A stretch of 64,000 nt of DNA from Symbiodinium natans (Eukaryota; Sar; Dinophyceae; Suessiales; Symbiodiniaceae): NCBI GenBank assembly GCA_905221605.1, contig CAJNDS010002413.1:1293909-1357908 (forward strand), read 5' to 3'. Below the pieces are notes generated by a model. It had not been told where the DNA came from. It saw only the letters and a program-made list of their open reading frames with translations, and did no database searches. Shown piece after piece: positions 32,401 through 43,254 of this stretch. The first letter of the stretch is position 1; the number at the start of each line of letters is the position of its first letter. Both the position numbers and the translations under genes were made by a program.

Positions 32401-32496
32401 GTCAACACCTACATCAAGCTGCCGCTGATCCGCCGAAACTCCTACGGAGATTACTTCCGGAACGGACCATCCTACAAGCCCGGACCTGAGACGTGA
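32401..32496 (+). CDS. Candidate last exon (unknown protein)
   Basis: After TTGAG|GT the frame reads VNTYIKLPLIRRNSYGDYF, then RNGPSYKPGPET and TGA at 32494-32496. CCCTAAA-like repeats lie upstream and TTTAGGG begins at 32520. Not recognised. Confidence 0.45.
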   Translation, partial: VNTYIKLPLIRRNSYGDYFRNGPSYKPGPET

Positions 32497-32559
32497 TTTC
32501 CCTTTTCTTTTTCGGGGGGGGTTTAGGGTCTAGGGTTTAGGGTTTAGGGTTTCGGGCTA

Positions 32560-33370
32560 CTAGGACCCAGAGGCGGCCCTTGTTCCCTTGTTTGGGGTGG
32601 TTGTCGGCTCCCCGAAGCCCCATTTAAACCAAGTGACGTGCACCCTTTCTATCCCCAGGTCCCTCTAAGGTCTGGGATCTCCATCAGATTCCTGCAGGTT
32701 CTTTGGGAGGGTTTAGGGCTCAGGGCTTGGGGCTTAGGGTTTGGGGTTTGGGGTTTGGGGTTTGGGGTTTAGGGTTAGGGAAAAGAGGGCTTAAGTTAAG
32801 GGATCAGAGGGCTATGAATGGCTTCGAGGGCCGTGAAAGGCTTGGATGTAGCTGATCTACCCTAAACCCTAAACCCTAAACCCTAAAGCCTAAACCCATA
32901 GGTAGAGTCCAACACAGTTGAGCATGCATCGGAGCCTGATGTTTCGTGTCTTTCACTCCATCCAGAAAGCTAGTCCAACACAGATGACGTCTGCAAACCC
33001 TCCATTTGCCTAGACCCTGAAAAACCCTAAAGCCTTATAAGCCCAAAACCTAAAACCCTTAAACTAACCTATTGCCGCCTACACACCCTAAACCCTACAA
33101 TCCTTATAAACCCTACACGTGCTCATCCTATAAACCCTACGTGCCCTATGAACCCTACGAATCCTATAAGCCCAATACCTCCAAGAATCTCCAAACTCTA
33201 CAAACCTTAAACCTTACACCCTAAACCCTAAACCCCATACCCTAAATCCTGAACCCTAGCCCTTAACCCTAAACCCCCTCAACCCTACACCCCTGGATGG
33301 TTGTAAAGAGCCCTCGTGCCAAGGAAGGCCATCGTCACCTTCGAGGCGCGCCTCCGAGGGATTTCTGTAG
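32560..33370 (+). other. Introner-like DNA with small candidate exons
   Basis: 32560-32657 resembles family E and ends CCCCAG. 32658-32697 is then a 40-bp open piece (VPLRSGISIRFLQ) with CAG|GTTCTTT behind it. 32895-32965 (SNTVEHASEPDVSCLSLHPE) lies after CCCTAAA units. 33305-33368 reads ALVPRKAIVTFEARLRGISV between CCCTAAA-like and TTTAGGG repeats. Unknown proteins. Confidence 0.35.
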
Positions 33371-34357
33371 GGTTTAGAAGGCTTAGCGTCTTAGTGTTTT
33401 TTTGGTTTGTGTAGGGTCTAGGGTCTAGGGTCTAGGGTTTAGGGTCTAGGGTTTAGGGTTTAGGGTTTAGGGTTTAGGGTTTAGGGTTTAGGGTTGAGGA
33501 GTCCTCCATAGTCGGGGGGGGGGGGGGGGGGGGGGGGGGTGGATCTGCTTGAATGAAGGTTTTTGATGTTCCGGGTGGTAGGTTTAGTGCCTGGTCTTAG
33601 GGTTTAGGGTTTAGGGTGACTGTAGGTAGGTATGCTTGAAGGTTCAGGGCACTTATAATTAAGGTTATAAGCACCCCAAAAGAGTTAGAACCAGTTGTAA
33701 GTATGGATACCCTACTTATTACTCACTTACACCTTGTGTTCTTGTGCTCGTAACAGCTTCCTAAACCTAAACCCTAAACCCTGAACCCTAAACCCTAAAC
33801 CCTAAACCCTATGAACAGTCAAGCCATGTTCGGGGGCTTCAGTGCATGTTACACCCTACATCGTTGACCCGTACTTGGAGTTCATGATACTTAATAACCC
33901 TATTACCTGTACTTATAACCCAATAATGACCCCTTAGGGCACTTAAGGGGCTTACAAGTGGGTATAAGTACAGTTCTTATTGGGTCATTAAGTACCATGA
34001 ACCTTCAAGTAAGGTTGTACCCTTGGCTTTTGGGCGCCCTTGTTAAGGATTCCTAAGGGAATATAAGGGCCATAGTAGGAGTATATTAAGGGGGACCTTT
34101 AGGGGTACGAGCCTTGACCCTGTGACAGAAAGACCGGGTAGTTGTAGATTCGCTCCGGTGCATGGAATCCTCTGGCCTCTATAGTACTTGACTGGGGCTT
34201 TAAGTACTTGGAGGCTCATGGTACTTGCTAGCCCTACGATAACTGCGCTTATCTCCCACTTCGAAGCCGCTCAAGTGCCCTGATATGGTTAGAAATGGGT
34301 TATGCCCTAAACCCTAAACCCTGAGCCCTAAACCCTAAGCCCTAAAGTTACAACAGG
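33371..34357. other. Arrays and family B elements upstream of the LHC gene
   Basis: 33410-33495 is a TTTAGGG array with TCTAGGG variants, 33515-33539 a G25 tract. A decayed family B copy lies at 33636-33720, a full one at 33871-34011. 34020-34110 resembles family G and 34110-34200 is unassigned. Confidence 0.6.
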
Positions 34358-34385
34358 GTGAATAGGTACCATGAAGCCTTCAAGT
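34204..34385. mobile_element. Introner family B copy interrupted by CCCTAAA units
   Basis: TACTTGGAGGCTCATGGTAC at the left and TACCATGAAGCCTTCAAGT at the right, with about six CCCTAAA-like units (34303-34345) placed inside the right half. It ends about 115 bp before the LHC start codon, so it may lie in the 5' untranslated region. Confidence 0.65.
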
Positions 34386-34500
34386 CGGGATTATCAAAAG
34401 GGTTTGCACTTAAGGGCACTCTTGGGGGGCTCCCGAGCTGCGGCGTGCTCAAGCGAAATCAGCTGAGCTATAGGACCGCCAGAGGAGTTCACCCAAAAGG

Positions 34501-37500
34501 ATGGCCTCCAAGAAGATGGCGATTGGCGGCCTGGGCCTGGCTGCGCTCGGAGGGGCTGCCTTCGTGGCTCCGGGGCCCTCGGGCGCCCGGACCGCCCCGG
34601 CCAGCGCCCTTCGAGGGAGCCCGCCCGCGCAGCGCGCGCAGCACGCGCAGCGCGCGCAGCGCAGCGTGGCGTCCGCCGCAGCCGGCTGCGCCGTGGCTGC
34701 GGGAGCCGTCCTGGTCAGCCAGGCCAGAAGAGCGCAGGCCGGACCTGAAGCATCAGAGAAGCCCCTTTTAAGAGCTGAAGCCCTGAATCGGAAAGCAGTG
34801 TAATTACCTGGAGGCTCATGGTAGTTTTAACCAAGAATAATGTAGTTCTAACACACTTATAAGCCCCTCAAGTGCCCTAATGTAGTTACACATTGGTTTA
34901 GAAGTACAACTAGAATTGGGTTGTACCATGAACCTCCAAGTAGGGCTGAATGACAGAAAGCTCGGGGCGTGATCGGAAACACGGGGCTCAGTCAAAACGC
35001 CTAAGGCCTCAGTTGGAAAACAGCCTTCCTTCCCCAATGTGGAAAGACATGTGTGGGGAGTCGGACGGGGGCGGGCGGGGCTGTGAATGAGGCCACCAAC
35101 GTTTGGGTTTTCCTCTAGTAATTGCTTAAGAACCCCAAGAAAAACTATTCTTCCTTGTAAGGGTAATATTGGAATTATCATTTTTTTTATTCTTGTGGGG
35201 TTCTTAAGCAAATAGTAGTCATTGTTTTGGAAAGGGCCGAGTTGGAGCTCTTTCTGTGGCGGCTTGGCCTTTCGTCCGCAGGCGTTGGCCGCAAATGTTT
35301 TTCGGGTGGGGAGGGGCGTGGGGGGGTGGGGAGAGGGGGGGTGGGGAGAGGGGGGGTGGGGAGAGGGGGGGTGGGGAGAGGGGGGGGTGGGGAAAAGCCC
35401 TTCACCTGAAGTTTTCATGGTAGCTGTCGCCTCTCACAAGAATGCTGCGTGTGCCACATTTCTGCATGCGCGCGGTCTGACTTGCCGCCGGCTGTCCTCT
35501 GCAATCTTTGACGTCTAGAGGCCTTTCTGGCAGTTAGGGGTCCGGTTTCCGGGGCCTGCTGTGTGGATGCTGAATGCGTTCAGTTCAAAGCCGGGGACTC
35601 TTTTTCTGGGTTTGGAGCCTTCGGCTGGCGACTTATAGCGACCAACTGAGCAAACTGCTTCCTGAAACCGACACGCGGCCTGACGCGCCGTTTCAACCCT
35701 TCGCGTTTCTTTTTGTTGTTTTCTGATTGCGCCCTGCTACAGCTGTGTCGGTTCGGCCCCATCTGTTGTTCTGTTGCTGAATTGGCGGCACTTGATTGCG
35801 CCCTCACCCCCTCAGGTTCCTTCAGCCAAGTTCACGACAGCCCTCCGTGCCTTCGAGCAGGAACTTGGCGTGCAACCTCCAGTGGGTTTTTGGGACCCGC
35901 TCGGCCTCGCCCGGGACGGCGACGTTGAGAGCTTCTTAGAGTAGCTGCGTGAGTACACTTTACCTTTTTTGTGATACCATAATCCCCTATAGAACTGAAA
36001 GTGCACACTTTTTTGGGGCTTATGAACCCTAAACCCTAGACCCTAAACCCTAAACCCTAAACCCTAATCCCTAGACCCTAAACTCAGCTACTCAGGCTTC
36101 ATGCGCAGGCGCTCCGTAGAGTTGAAACATGGGCGCATTGCCATGCTCGCGACCATGGGCTACATCACCCCGGAAATCGCGGGGAAATTCCCAGGCTACC
36201 TTTCTCCAAGTAGGACCGTCATAAACCCTAACCCTAAACCCTAAACCCTAAACCCTGAACCCTAAACCCCAAGTCCAAGCCCAGGCTACCTTTCTCCCAG
36301 CTTGGGCCTGAAGTTCTCCGACGTGCCCAACGGCCTCGCAGCAATCTCCAAGGTGCCGAGGGGGTTTTTCAGGGAGGGAAGGTTCCCTGATACACCTAAG
36401 GTTCCCTAGGTACCTACCCCCCTTGTTCGCCTAAACCCCTAACCCCAAACCCGAAACCCTAAACACTAAACCCTAAACACTAAACCCTAAACCCTAAACC
36501 CTGAACCCTTAACCCTTAACCCTAAAACCCTAAACCCTAAACCCTCCCTTCACAACTCCTTCAAAGGTGCCAGCGGGAGGTTGGACGCAGATTCTGCTGT
36601 ACATGGGCTGCTCGGGAGCCCTTTATTGTGGGATTTAGGGTTTAGGGTTTAGGGTTTGGGGTTTAGGGTGCCTTATCACAGCAAACCCTCAACCCTGAAC
36701 CCAAAACCCTACACCCTAAACCCTAAACCCTAATCCCTAAACCCTAAACCCTACACCCTACACCCTACACCCTACACCCCAACTGAGGCTGGTGCGAGGT
36801 TTCTCGGGGAGCCGGCTCGGACATCGCCAGCGGCCGCCCGGGTGACTTCGGCTGGTATGTCCTGACCAGCGCCGACCCAGAGGCTCAAGGGACTCAAGGA
36901 GGAACCCTTGTAGGGGACCTAAGGTGTTCAGAGTTTAGGGTTTAGGCTTTAGGGTTTAGTGGGTTATTTAGGGGCTACTTAGGTATGTAGGGACTATGTA
37001 GGGGTTCCATGGGGAAGAAGATACCCCTTAAGAGGCGAAGCAGAAGAAGCTCAATGCGGAGTTGGCGAATGGCCGCTTGGCGATGATGGCCATCATTGGC
37101 ATGTTCTACCAAGATGGCCTCACAGGCTCCGCCTGGGGTGACTGGGCGAACTTCACCGACTCCCCTCTGCGCGCGGCCGACTTCTCCACAGAGCTCGGCG
37201 TGACGCCACCTCTCGGATTTTGGGATCCGCTTGGCTTGAGCAAGTTTGACGATCCCGAGATCGACGCACAGCAGTTCCGCCGAAGGCGGATTGTCGAGCT
37301 GCAGCACGGACGCGTCGCCATGCTGGCTTGCATTGGATACATCGTCCCTGAATATTTTCGCTTCCCAGGATTCTGTGCCCCATCGCAGAGCTTGGCCTTC
37401 ACAGACATCCCCAACGGACTGAAGGGGGCAGCGGCAGTGCCTTTGGCAGGCTGGCTGCAAATCGTCACCTTCGTGGGCATCATCGAGGTCTACAACTTGC

Positions 37501-39380
37501 AGACCATTCAGAACGATGTGCTGGGTGACTACGGCTATGGAGCATTTGGCCTGCCCTTCGGCAAGAAGATTGAGGATGCTGAGAAGAAGACCAAGAGCCT
37601 GAACGCGGAGATCAACAACGGCAGGCTGGCGATGATGGCGATCATCGGGATGTTTTTCCAGGATGGCCTCACCGGCTCCGCCTGGGGCGACTGGGCCAAT
37701 TATGCCGACTCTCCTCTGCGCGCGGCCGACTTCTCCACAGAGCTCGGCGTGACGCCACCTCTCGGATTTTGGGATCCGCTTGGCTTGAGCAAGTTTGACG
37801 ATCCCGAGATCGCCGCACAGCAGTTCCGCCGAAGGCGGATTGTCGAGCTGCAGCACGGACGCGTCGCCATGCTGGCTTGCATTGGATACATCGTCCCTGA
37901 ATATTTTCGCTTCCCAGGATTCTGTGCCCCATCGCAGAGCTTGGCCTTCACAGACATCCCCAACGGACTGAAGGGGGCAGCGGCAGTGCCTTTGGCAGGC
38001 TGGCTGCAAATCGTCACCTTCGTGGGCATCATCGAGGTCTACAACTTGCAGACCATTCAGAACGATGTGCTGGGTGACTACGGCTATGGAGCATTTGGCC
38101 TGCCCTTCGGCAAGAAGATTGAGGATGCTGAGAAGAAGACCAAGAGCCTGAACGCGGAGATCAACAACGGCAGGCTGGCGATGATGGCGATCATCGGGAT
38201 GTTTTTCCAGGATGGCCTCACCGGCTCCGCCTGGGGCGACTGGGCCAATTATGCCGACTCTCCTCTGCGCGCGGCCGACTTCTCCACAGAGCTCGGCGTG
38301 ACGCCACCTCTCGGATTTTGGGATCCGCTTGGCTTGAGCAAGTTTGACGATCCCGAGATCGCCGCACAGCAGTTCCGCCGAAGGCGGATTGTCGAGCTGC
38401 AGCACGGACGCGTCGCCATGCTGGCTTGCATTGGATACATCGTCCCTGAATATTTTCGCTTCCCAGGATTCTGTGCCCCATCGCAGAGCTTGGCCTTCAC
38501 AGACATCCCCAACGGACTGAAGGGGGCAGCGGCAGTGCCTTTGGCAGGCTGGCTGCAAATCGTCACCTTCGTGGGCATCATCGAGGTCTACAACTTGCAG
38601 ACCATTCAGAACGATGTGCTGGGTGACTACGGCTATGGAGCATTTGGCCTGCCCTTCGGCAAGAAGATTGAGGATGCTGAGAAGAAGACCAAGAGCCTGA
38701 ACGCGGAGATCAACAACGGCAGGCTGGCGATGATGGCGATCATCGGGATGTTTTTCCAGGATGGCCTCACCGGCTCCGCCTGGGGCGACTGGGCCAATTA
38801 TGCCGACTCTCCTCTGCGCGCGGCCGACTTCTCCACAGAGCTCGGCGTGACGCCACCTCTCGGATTTTGGGATCCGCTTGGCTTGAGCAAGTTTGACGAT
38901 CCCGAGATCGCCGCACAGCAGTTCCGCCGAAGGCGGATTGTCGAGCTGCAGCACGGACGCGTCGCCATGCTGGCTTGCATTGGATACATCGTCCCTGAAT
39001 ATTTTCGCTTCCCAGGATTCTGTGCCCCATCGCAGAGCTTGGCCTTCACAGACATCCCCAACGGACTGAAGGGGGCAGCGGCAGTGCCTTTGGCAGGCTG
39101 GCTGCAAATCGTCACCTTCGTGGGCATCATCGAGGTCTACAACTTGCAGACCATTCAGAACGATGTGCTGGGTGACTACGGCTATGGAGCATTTGGCCTG
39201 CCCTTCGGCAAGAAGATTGAGGATGCTGAGAAGAAGACCAAGAGCCTGAACGCGGAGATCAACAACGGCAGGCTGGCGATGATGGCGATCATCGGGATGT
39301 TTTTCCAGGATGGCCTCACCGGCTCCGCCTGGGGCGACTGGGCCAATTATGCCGACTCTCCTCTGCGTGCCTCCAGGTGA
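34501..39380 (+). CDS. Chlorophyll a/c-binding light-harvesting polyprotein, five LHC domains
   Basis: Proposed exons: 34501-34797 (alternative end 34737), 35816-35930, 36096-36194, 36285-36352, 36567-36606, 36788-36882, 37035-39380. All joins keep the frame, giving about 1,019 residues. The leader has a signal-peptide-like stretch to FVAP (residues 21-24), an Ala/Arg-rich part and a second hydrophobic segment (about 55-72), as in dinoflagellate plastid proteins. Domain 1 (exons 2-6 plus the start of exon 7) contains PPVGFWDPLGL, the helix motif VELKHGRIAML and QILLYMG, then NGRLAMM. Four further domains follow as 549-bp (183-residue) units with LGFWDPLGL, IVELQHGRVAML and NGRLAMMAIIG; the Glu/Arg and HGR/NGR positions are those of pigment-binding helices. 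Dinoflagellate LHC polyproteins are known to be cut into single antenna proteins. It ends DSPLRASR-stop; a GC donor at CGT|GCCTCC could extend it. The first join is the least certain. Confidence 0.9.
34806..34944. mobile_element. Introner family B copy in LHC intron 1
   Basis: ACCTGGAGGCTCATGGTAG to GTACCATGAACCTCCAAGTAG. Flanks share CTGAATCGGAAAGC (34782-34795) and CTGAATGACAGAAAGC, an imperfect direct repeat. If exon 1 ends at 34797 this element begins the intron. Confidence 0.75.
34945..35815. other. Rest of LHC intron 1
   Basis: Family D introner at 35118-35218 (TAATTGCTTAAGAACCCC to GGGGTTCTTAAGCAAATAG), a GTGGGGAGAGGGGGG minisatellite at 35313-35395, and about 420 bp of array-free DNA (35396-35815) with no clear exon, ending in a pyrimidine-rich CACCCCCTCAG acceptor. 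No telomere-like array lies here. Confidence 0.6.
35931..36095. mobile_element. LHC intron 2 = family A introner split by a CCCTAAA array
   Basis: GC-AG intron. It starts GCTTCTTAGAGTAGCTGCG and ends CTCAGCTACTCAG, followed by exon GCTTC: a direct repeat of GCTTC. The left 95 bp are family A; nine CCCTAAA-like units (about 36025-36083) replace the section before the right end. Confidence 0.85.
36195..36284. repeat. LHC intron 3 = flank duplication plus telomere-like array
   Basis: A 90-bp GC-AG intron. CCCAGGCTACCTTTCTCC occurs at both ends (36190 and 36280). Between lie about 60 bp of which most is CCCTAAA units. There is no introner sequence. Confidence 0.85.
36353..37034. repeat. LHC introns 4-6 filled with telomere-like arrays
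   Basis: Intron 36353-36566 is GT-AG with AAGGTGCC at both edges and CCCTAAA units at 36450-36545. Intron 36607-36787 is GC-AG with GGCTG at both edges, TTTAGGG at 36633-36669 then CCCTAAA at 36680-36780. Intron 36883-37034 is GC-AG with AGAGGC at both edges and TTTAGGG units near 36938-36960. Exons 36567-36606 and 36788-36882 lie between them. Confidence 0.85.
37071..39380 (+). repeat. 549-bp tandem coding repeat (LHC units 2-5)
   Basis: GGCAGGCTGGCG recurs at steps of 549 bp (about 37620, 38169, 38718, 39267). Units 2-4 look identical base for base by eye. The first unit differs only in its first 200 bp (for example FYQDG for FFQDG, FTDS for YADS, EIDAQQ for EIAAQQ). The last unit stops after about 110 bp. 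Identity at silent sites means very recent duplication or gene conversion. Confidence 0.95.
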
Positions 39381-40980
39381 TGTCGACTGAATGTCTTAGC
39401 CGAGCGCGAGAGCCCTGGCTGTTGACATTTAATTTTAACATTCCCCAAGCTTGAACCCCGACCCCTGAACCCGAAGCCCTTAAACCCTCATGTGGAATTG
39501 ACCCTCCACATGAAAGTCCACGAAGTCCTCACGGATCAGGACGACAGAAGAAAAGATGCGAGCCTGCTGCGCAAGCACTAGCGGATTTTCTGGGGAAGCC
39601 CTAAACCCCTAAACCCCCTAAACCCCTAAACCCCTAAACCCCTAAACCCCTAACCCTAAACCCCTAAGTTAAATAGGCTTTAGGGTTTAGGGTTTCAGGT
39701 TTAGGGTTTAGGGTTTAGGGCTTGGAGCCGTGAGCGCAAGCCCTCTAAGCCCGATGAGTGCCTCCAGGAGATTATCCCGGACGATGTGAAGATGATCTAC
39801 AACTCCCGGCCTCCTCCTCGGAGGGGTTTAAGGTTTAGGGTTTGGGGTTTGGGGTTAAGGGTTTAGGGTTTAGGGCTTAGGGCTTTAGGGCCCAAAACAA
39901 GATTTAGGATGTGTCGGGTTGGGAGTTTATAGGGGCTTTTAGTGTTTTAGGGCTTGAGGGTTTAGTTAGGTTTTTATAGGGTTCAGGGTTTAAAGGAAAC
40001 CCTAAACCCTAAACCCAAAACCCAAAACCCCAAACCCAAAAAAAACTAAAGACCCTAAACCCTAGACCCTGAAACTCTAATGCACCCTCAGTTCTGGAAG
40101 CCCGAAAACCCTAAGTTCTCCAACCCAGACCCTAAACCCTACAAACAAATACGCTTAAACCCTAAACATCACAAGGTTGAATCAGTAACCCTAGACCCTA
40201 GACCCTAGACCCTAAACCCTAAACCCTAAACCCTAAACCCTAAACCCTAAACCCTAAACGGCCCTGAGTCGGACCAGTCCCACAGTTTGTGTGTTTTGTT
40301 TCTTTGTCGGGTGAGGGCTAGGGTTTGGGATGTTCCTCCTTATACTAACAGTCCTTAACAGGGATGGTGATAGGGGTTTAGGGTTTGGGGTTTAGGGTTT
40401 AAATTAGGGTTTGGGGTTTAGGGTTTAGGGTTAGGGTTTAGGGCTTAGGGTGGGGTACTGCAATCCCTAATAAGGACTGTTCGCATAAGGGGGAACCTCC
40501 CAAGATGGGGTTTGGGAGCATTTTGGCTTGTGTTTGCGGTTTTGCAGGTTGAGTCCGCGGGCTACGCCCATACGAAGCCACTAAACTCTAAGCCCTAAAC
40601 TACTGATCCCTGAATCCTAAACTCCAAACACCAGCAGCACGATGCGGGCCCGTAAACCCTAAAACTCTAAAATCCTAAAACCCTAGAACCCTAAACCCTA
40701 AAAGCCTAAAACCCTAAAACCCTAAACCTTGAACCCCTAAAACCGCAAACCCTAAACCCTAAAACTCTAAAACCGTCAACCGTAAAACCTAAAACTCTAA
40801 ACTCCAAAACCCTAAAACTCTAAACCCTAAGCCCTAAAACCTTCTCCCTAAAACCCTAACACCCGAAACCGCAAACCCTAAACCCTAAACCCTAAAACCC
40901 TAAAACTCTAAACCCTAAGCCCTAACACCTTGACACCCCTAAAACCCTAACACCCGAAGCCACAAACCCTAAACCCTATG
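39381..40980 (+). other. Downstream of LHC: arrays, one candidate exon, family C copy
   Basis: 39735-39830 reads SKPDECLQEIIPDDVKMIYN then SRPPPR and shares GTGCCTCCAGG with the LHC 3' end (39366 and 39757), so it might be a further LHC exon or the next gene. 40325-40504 is a family C introner split by a TTTAGGG array (40376-40450). 40544-40590 follows TTTTGCAG (VESAGYAHTKPLN). 40640-40975 is CCCTAAAA/AAACTCT-type repeat. Confidence 0.4.
40325..40504. mobile_element. Introner family C split by a TTTAGGG array
   Basis: TTTGGGATGTTCCTCCTTAT, CTAACAGTCCTTAACAGGGAT, then about 75 bp of TTTAGGG/TTTGGGG units, then ACTGCAATCCCTAATAAGGA and GGGGAACCTCCCAAG. The two halves match the intact copy at 41950-42054. 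Confidence 0.8.
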
Positions 40981-40982
40981 CC

Positions 40983-41055
40983 CAGGAATCCCGGCATGAA
41001 CCCGGCGATCACGAAGTACGCCACTTGCCTTGGTCAGACCTCCTCCTCCCCCGTA
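40983..41055 (+). CDS. Candidate exon (unknown protein)
   Basis: Between CCCTAAA and TTTAGGG repeats. The frame reads RNPGMNPAITKYATCLGQTS. Not recognised. Confidence 0.4.
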
Positions 41056-41949
41056 GGGCTTAGGATTTAGGGTTTAAGGTTTAGGGTTTAGGGTTTAGGG
41101 TTAGTATTTGGGGTTTGGGGTTTGGGGTTTGGGGTTTGGGGTTTGGGGTTTGGGATTTAGGGTTTAGGGTTTAGGGGCTGAATCAAAGCTTGCTTCGGGG
41201 TTTAAACGGTAACCCTAGACCCTAAACCCTGCGCCCTCAACCCTAACCCCTGACTTTATTAAGCCTTCAGACCTTATAAACCCCAAGCCGTTTAACTAGG
41301 GTTTAGGGTAGAGGGTGCAATTTCGGGAGTCAAGACCACACTATCAGACTCCTCAAAACCCGAAGTACACGTTTGAGGGCTTGAAGGGGTTAAAGCGGTT
41401 CAGGGTTTACAAATTTGGGATAATAAGAGGGTTAAGAGTTTTGGGCTTCAGGCCAAGCTCCGGAGGTGAAGCTATAAGAAAGGCACTGTACATTGCACTT
41501 AGGGTTTAGGGTTTAGGGTTTAGGGTTTAGGGTTTAGGGTTTAGGGTTTAGGGTTTAGGGTTTAGGGGCTAAACCCTGAACCCCACCCCCCCCCCTCCCC
41601 CCACCCCCCCACCACGGTGCCCAGGACACACCGACGAGAAGCCGCTGGAAGCCCTTCCGTCCAGGCCGGGGAGCCCTTAGCCCTTAAACCCTTCCAGGGG
41701 TTGGGGTTTGGGGTTTGGGGTTTGGGGTTTGGGGTTTGGGGTTTAGGGTTTAGGGTTTAGGGTTAAGGGTTCAGGGTATCCCTGTTGAAGGGTTTTGATG
41801 GTCTAAGGGTTCTGAGGGTTCAAGGGTTTGGGGTTTGGGCGTCGGCACATGTTTCAACAATTGCAACGGTCTATGAACCCCATAGGTCCTGTACACCTTA
41901 TGAGTTCCCCCAAATCCCGAAACTCGACACCCTAATGAAACCCCAGACC

Positions 41950-42054
41950 TTGGGATGTTCCCCATTGTACTATCAGTCCTTAAGAAGAGGGGTTATAGTA
42001 CCCTCCGATTATAATCCCTATGAAGGACTCTTAGTATAAAGGGGAACATCCCAA
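41950..42054. mobile_element. Introner family C, intact copy
   Basis: TTGGGATGTTCCCCATTGTA to GGGGAACATCCCAA, with CTATCAGTCCTTAAGAAGAG and TGAAGGACTCTTAG inside. Confidence 0.8.
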
Positions 42055-43152
42055 AATAAGCCCGAAAACCCAAAACCGTAAACCCCACGCCTAACCCCCG
42101 ACACTCTCACAAGGCGCCAACCGCCGAAAGGACTGGATGCCACGCCACGCGCTGGCCCGGGGGCCTGGAGCTTCGGGTTCCCGGGTTTGTAGGTTAGGGT
42201 GTGCCGGATTAGGAAATAGAATCTCCTTGAAGCGACCCCCCCAAAGGGATATAAACCCCGACCCTAACCCCAAACCCCTAAACCCTAAACCCCCAAAAAT
42301 GGGCACCCTTATTTTCGGCAACCTTCAATTCAGGCATGGGCCGAGCCTGTACCGACGTTGCTTCGTGGAGACGACTTCCCGGCGCCCAAGAGGCTTGAAA
42401 GGTTTGGGGTTTGGGGGTTTGGGGGTTACCGTGTCGGTTTTGGGGTTTGGGGCTTGCGTTTTTGGAGTTGAGACGTCGGGGCTTGCGGTTGGGAATTGAG
42501 GTTTTGGATCTGCAAGGGAGCGCCACGATGTTTTTTCTTCTTATTTTCTGTGGGGGGGGGGGGGGGGGGGGAAGGGCGGACAGCGTTTCAGGGTTTAGTG
42601 TTGGTCTAAACCCGAAAGCCCTATCGCCTGCAATTAAACGACCCCACTCGGTGCAGATTTTCAGACCTTGTCAGCTTGGTCTTTCACACACATCCCTCAG
42701 CCCTAAACCCTCTGTAAACCTTTCATCCCTAACCTCTCAACCCTAACCCTGTATCACAAACCTTAAAGGGTTTAGGGTCTAGGGTTTAGGGTTTAGGGTT
42801 TAGGGTTTCGGGTTCTGGGTTTCGGGTTTCGGGCTTCAAACCCCAAACCCTGAACCCTCAACCCTGAGCAACCCCAGACGGCAGAGGAGTGAGTCGGTGC
42901 TGCCTGACCACACGAAGCCATTCATTCACTACGGACAGCGGGATTGCAGGGCGTGATTTTGGGGTTTAGGGTTTAGGGTTTATAGTCCTTAGGATTTCAG
43001 GTGTGGGGTTCAGAGGGTCTAGGGTTTATGGCTTCTTTGATGTTTAGAAAAGTGCTCTGAGCCCTCTTCCAGGTATTTCGGTCCCTAATCCGTAGAAGTT
43101 TGCAAATTAGCCCCGCTCTCAGGGCGTTGCTGCAGGGATTCGGGATTTGGCT

Positions 43153-43254
43153 TTTGGTTGCTGAAGAACTCCCCAAAAATGAAAATGTTCTTCCTTCTAT
43201 GGGAAATAAGGGGCTTATCATCTTTGATTTTGCAGGGGTTCTTAAGCAAAGAGT
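43153..43254. mobile_element. Introner family D copy
   Basis: TTGCTGAAGAACTCCCCAAA, ATGTTCTTCCTTCTATGGGA, then GGGGTTCTTAAGCAAAGAGTGG. Confidence 0.75.

Noticed and set aside
34816-35518. Open frames over the GTGGGGAGAGGGGG minisatellite
   Set aside because: A 15-17 bp G-rich repeat gives long stop-free frames on both strands; it lies in LHC intron 1.
36975-39107. 710-codon open frame on the minus strand
   Set aside because: It is the antisense of the LHC tandem units; the repeat keeps the frame open. The sense strand has clear LHC motifs, and the shorter minus frames at 37106-39130 are the same effect.
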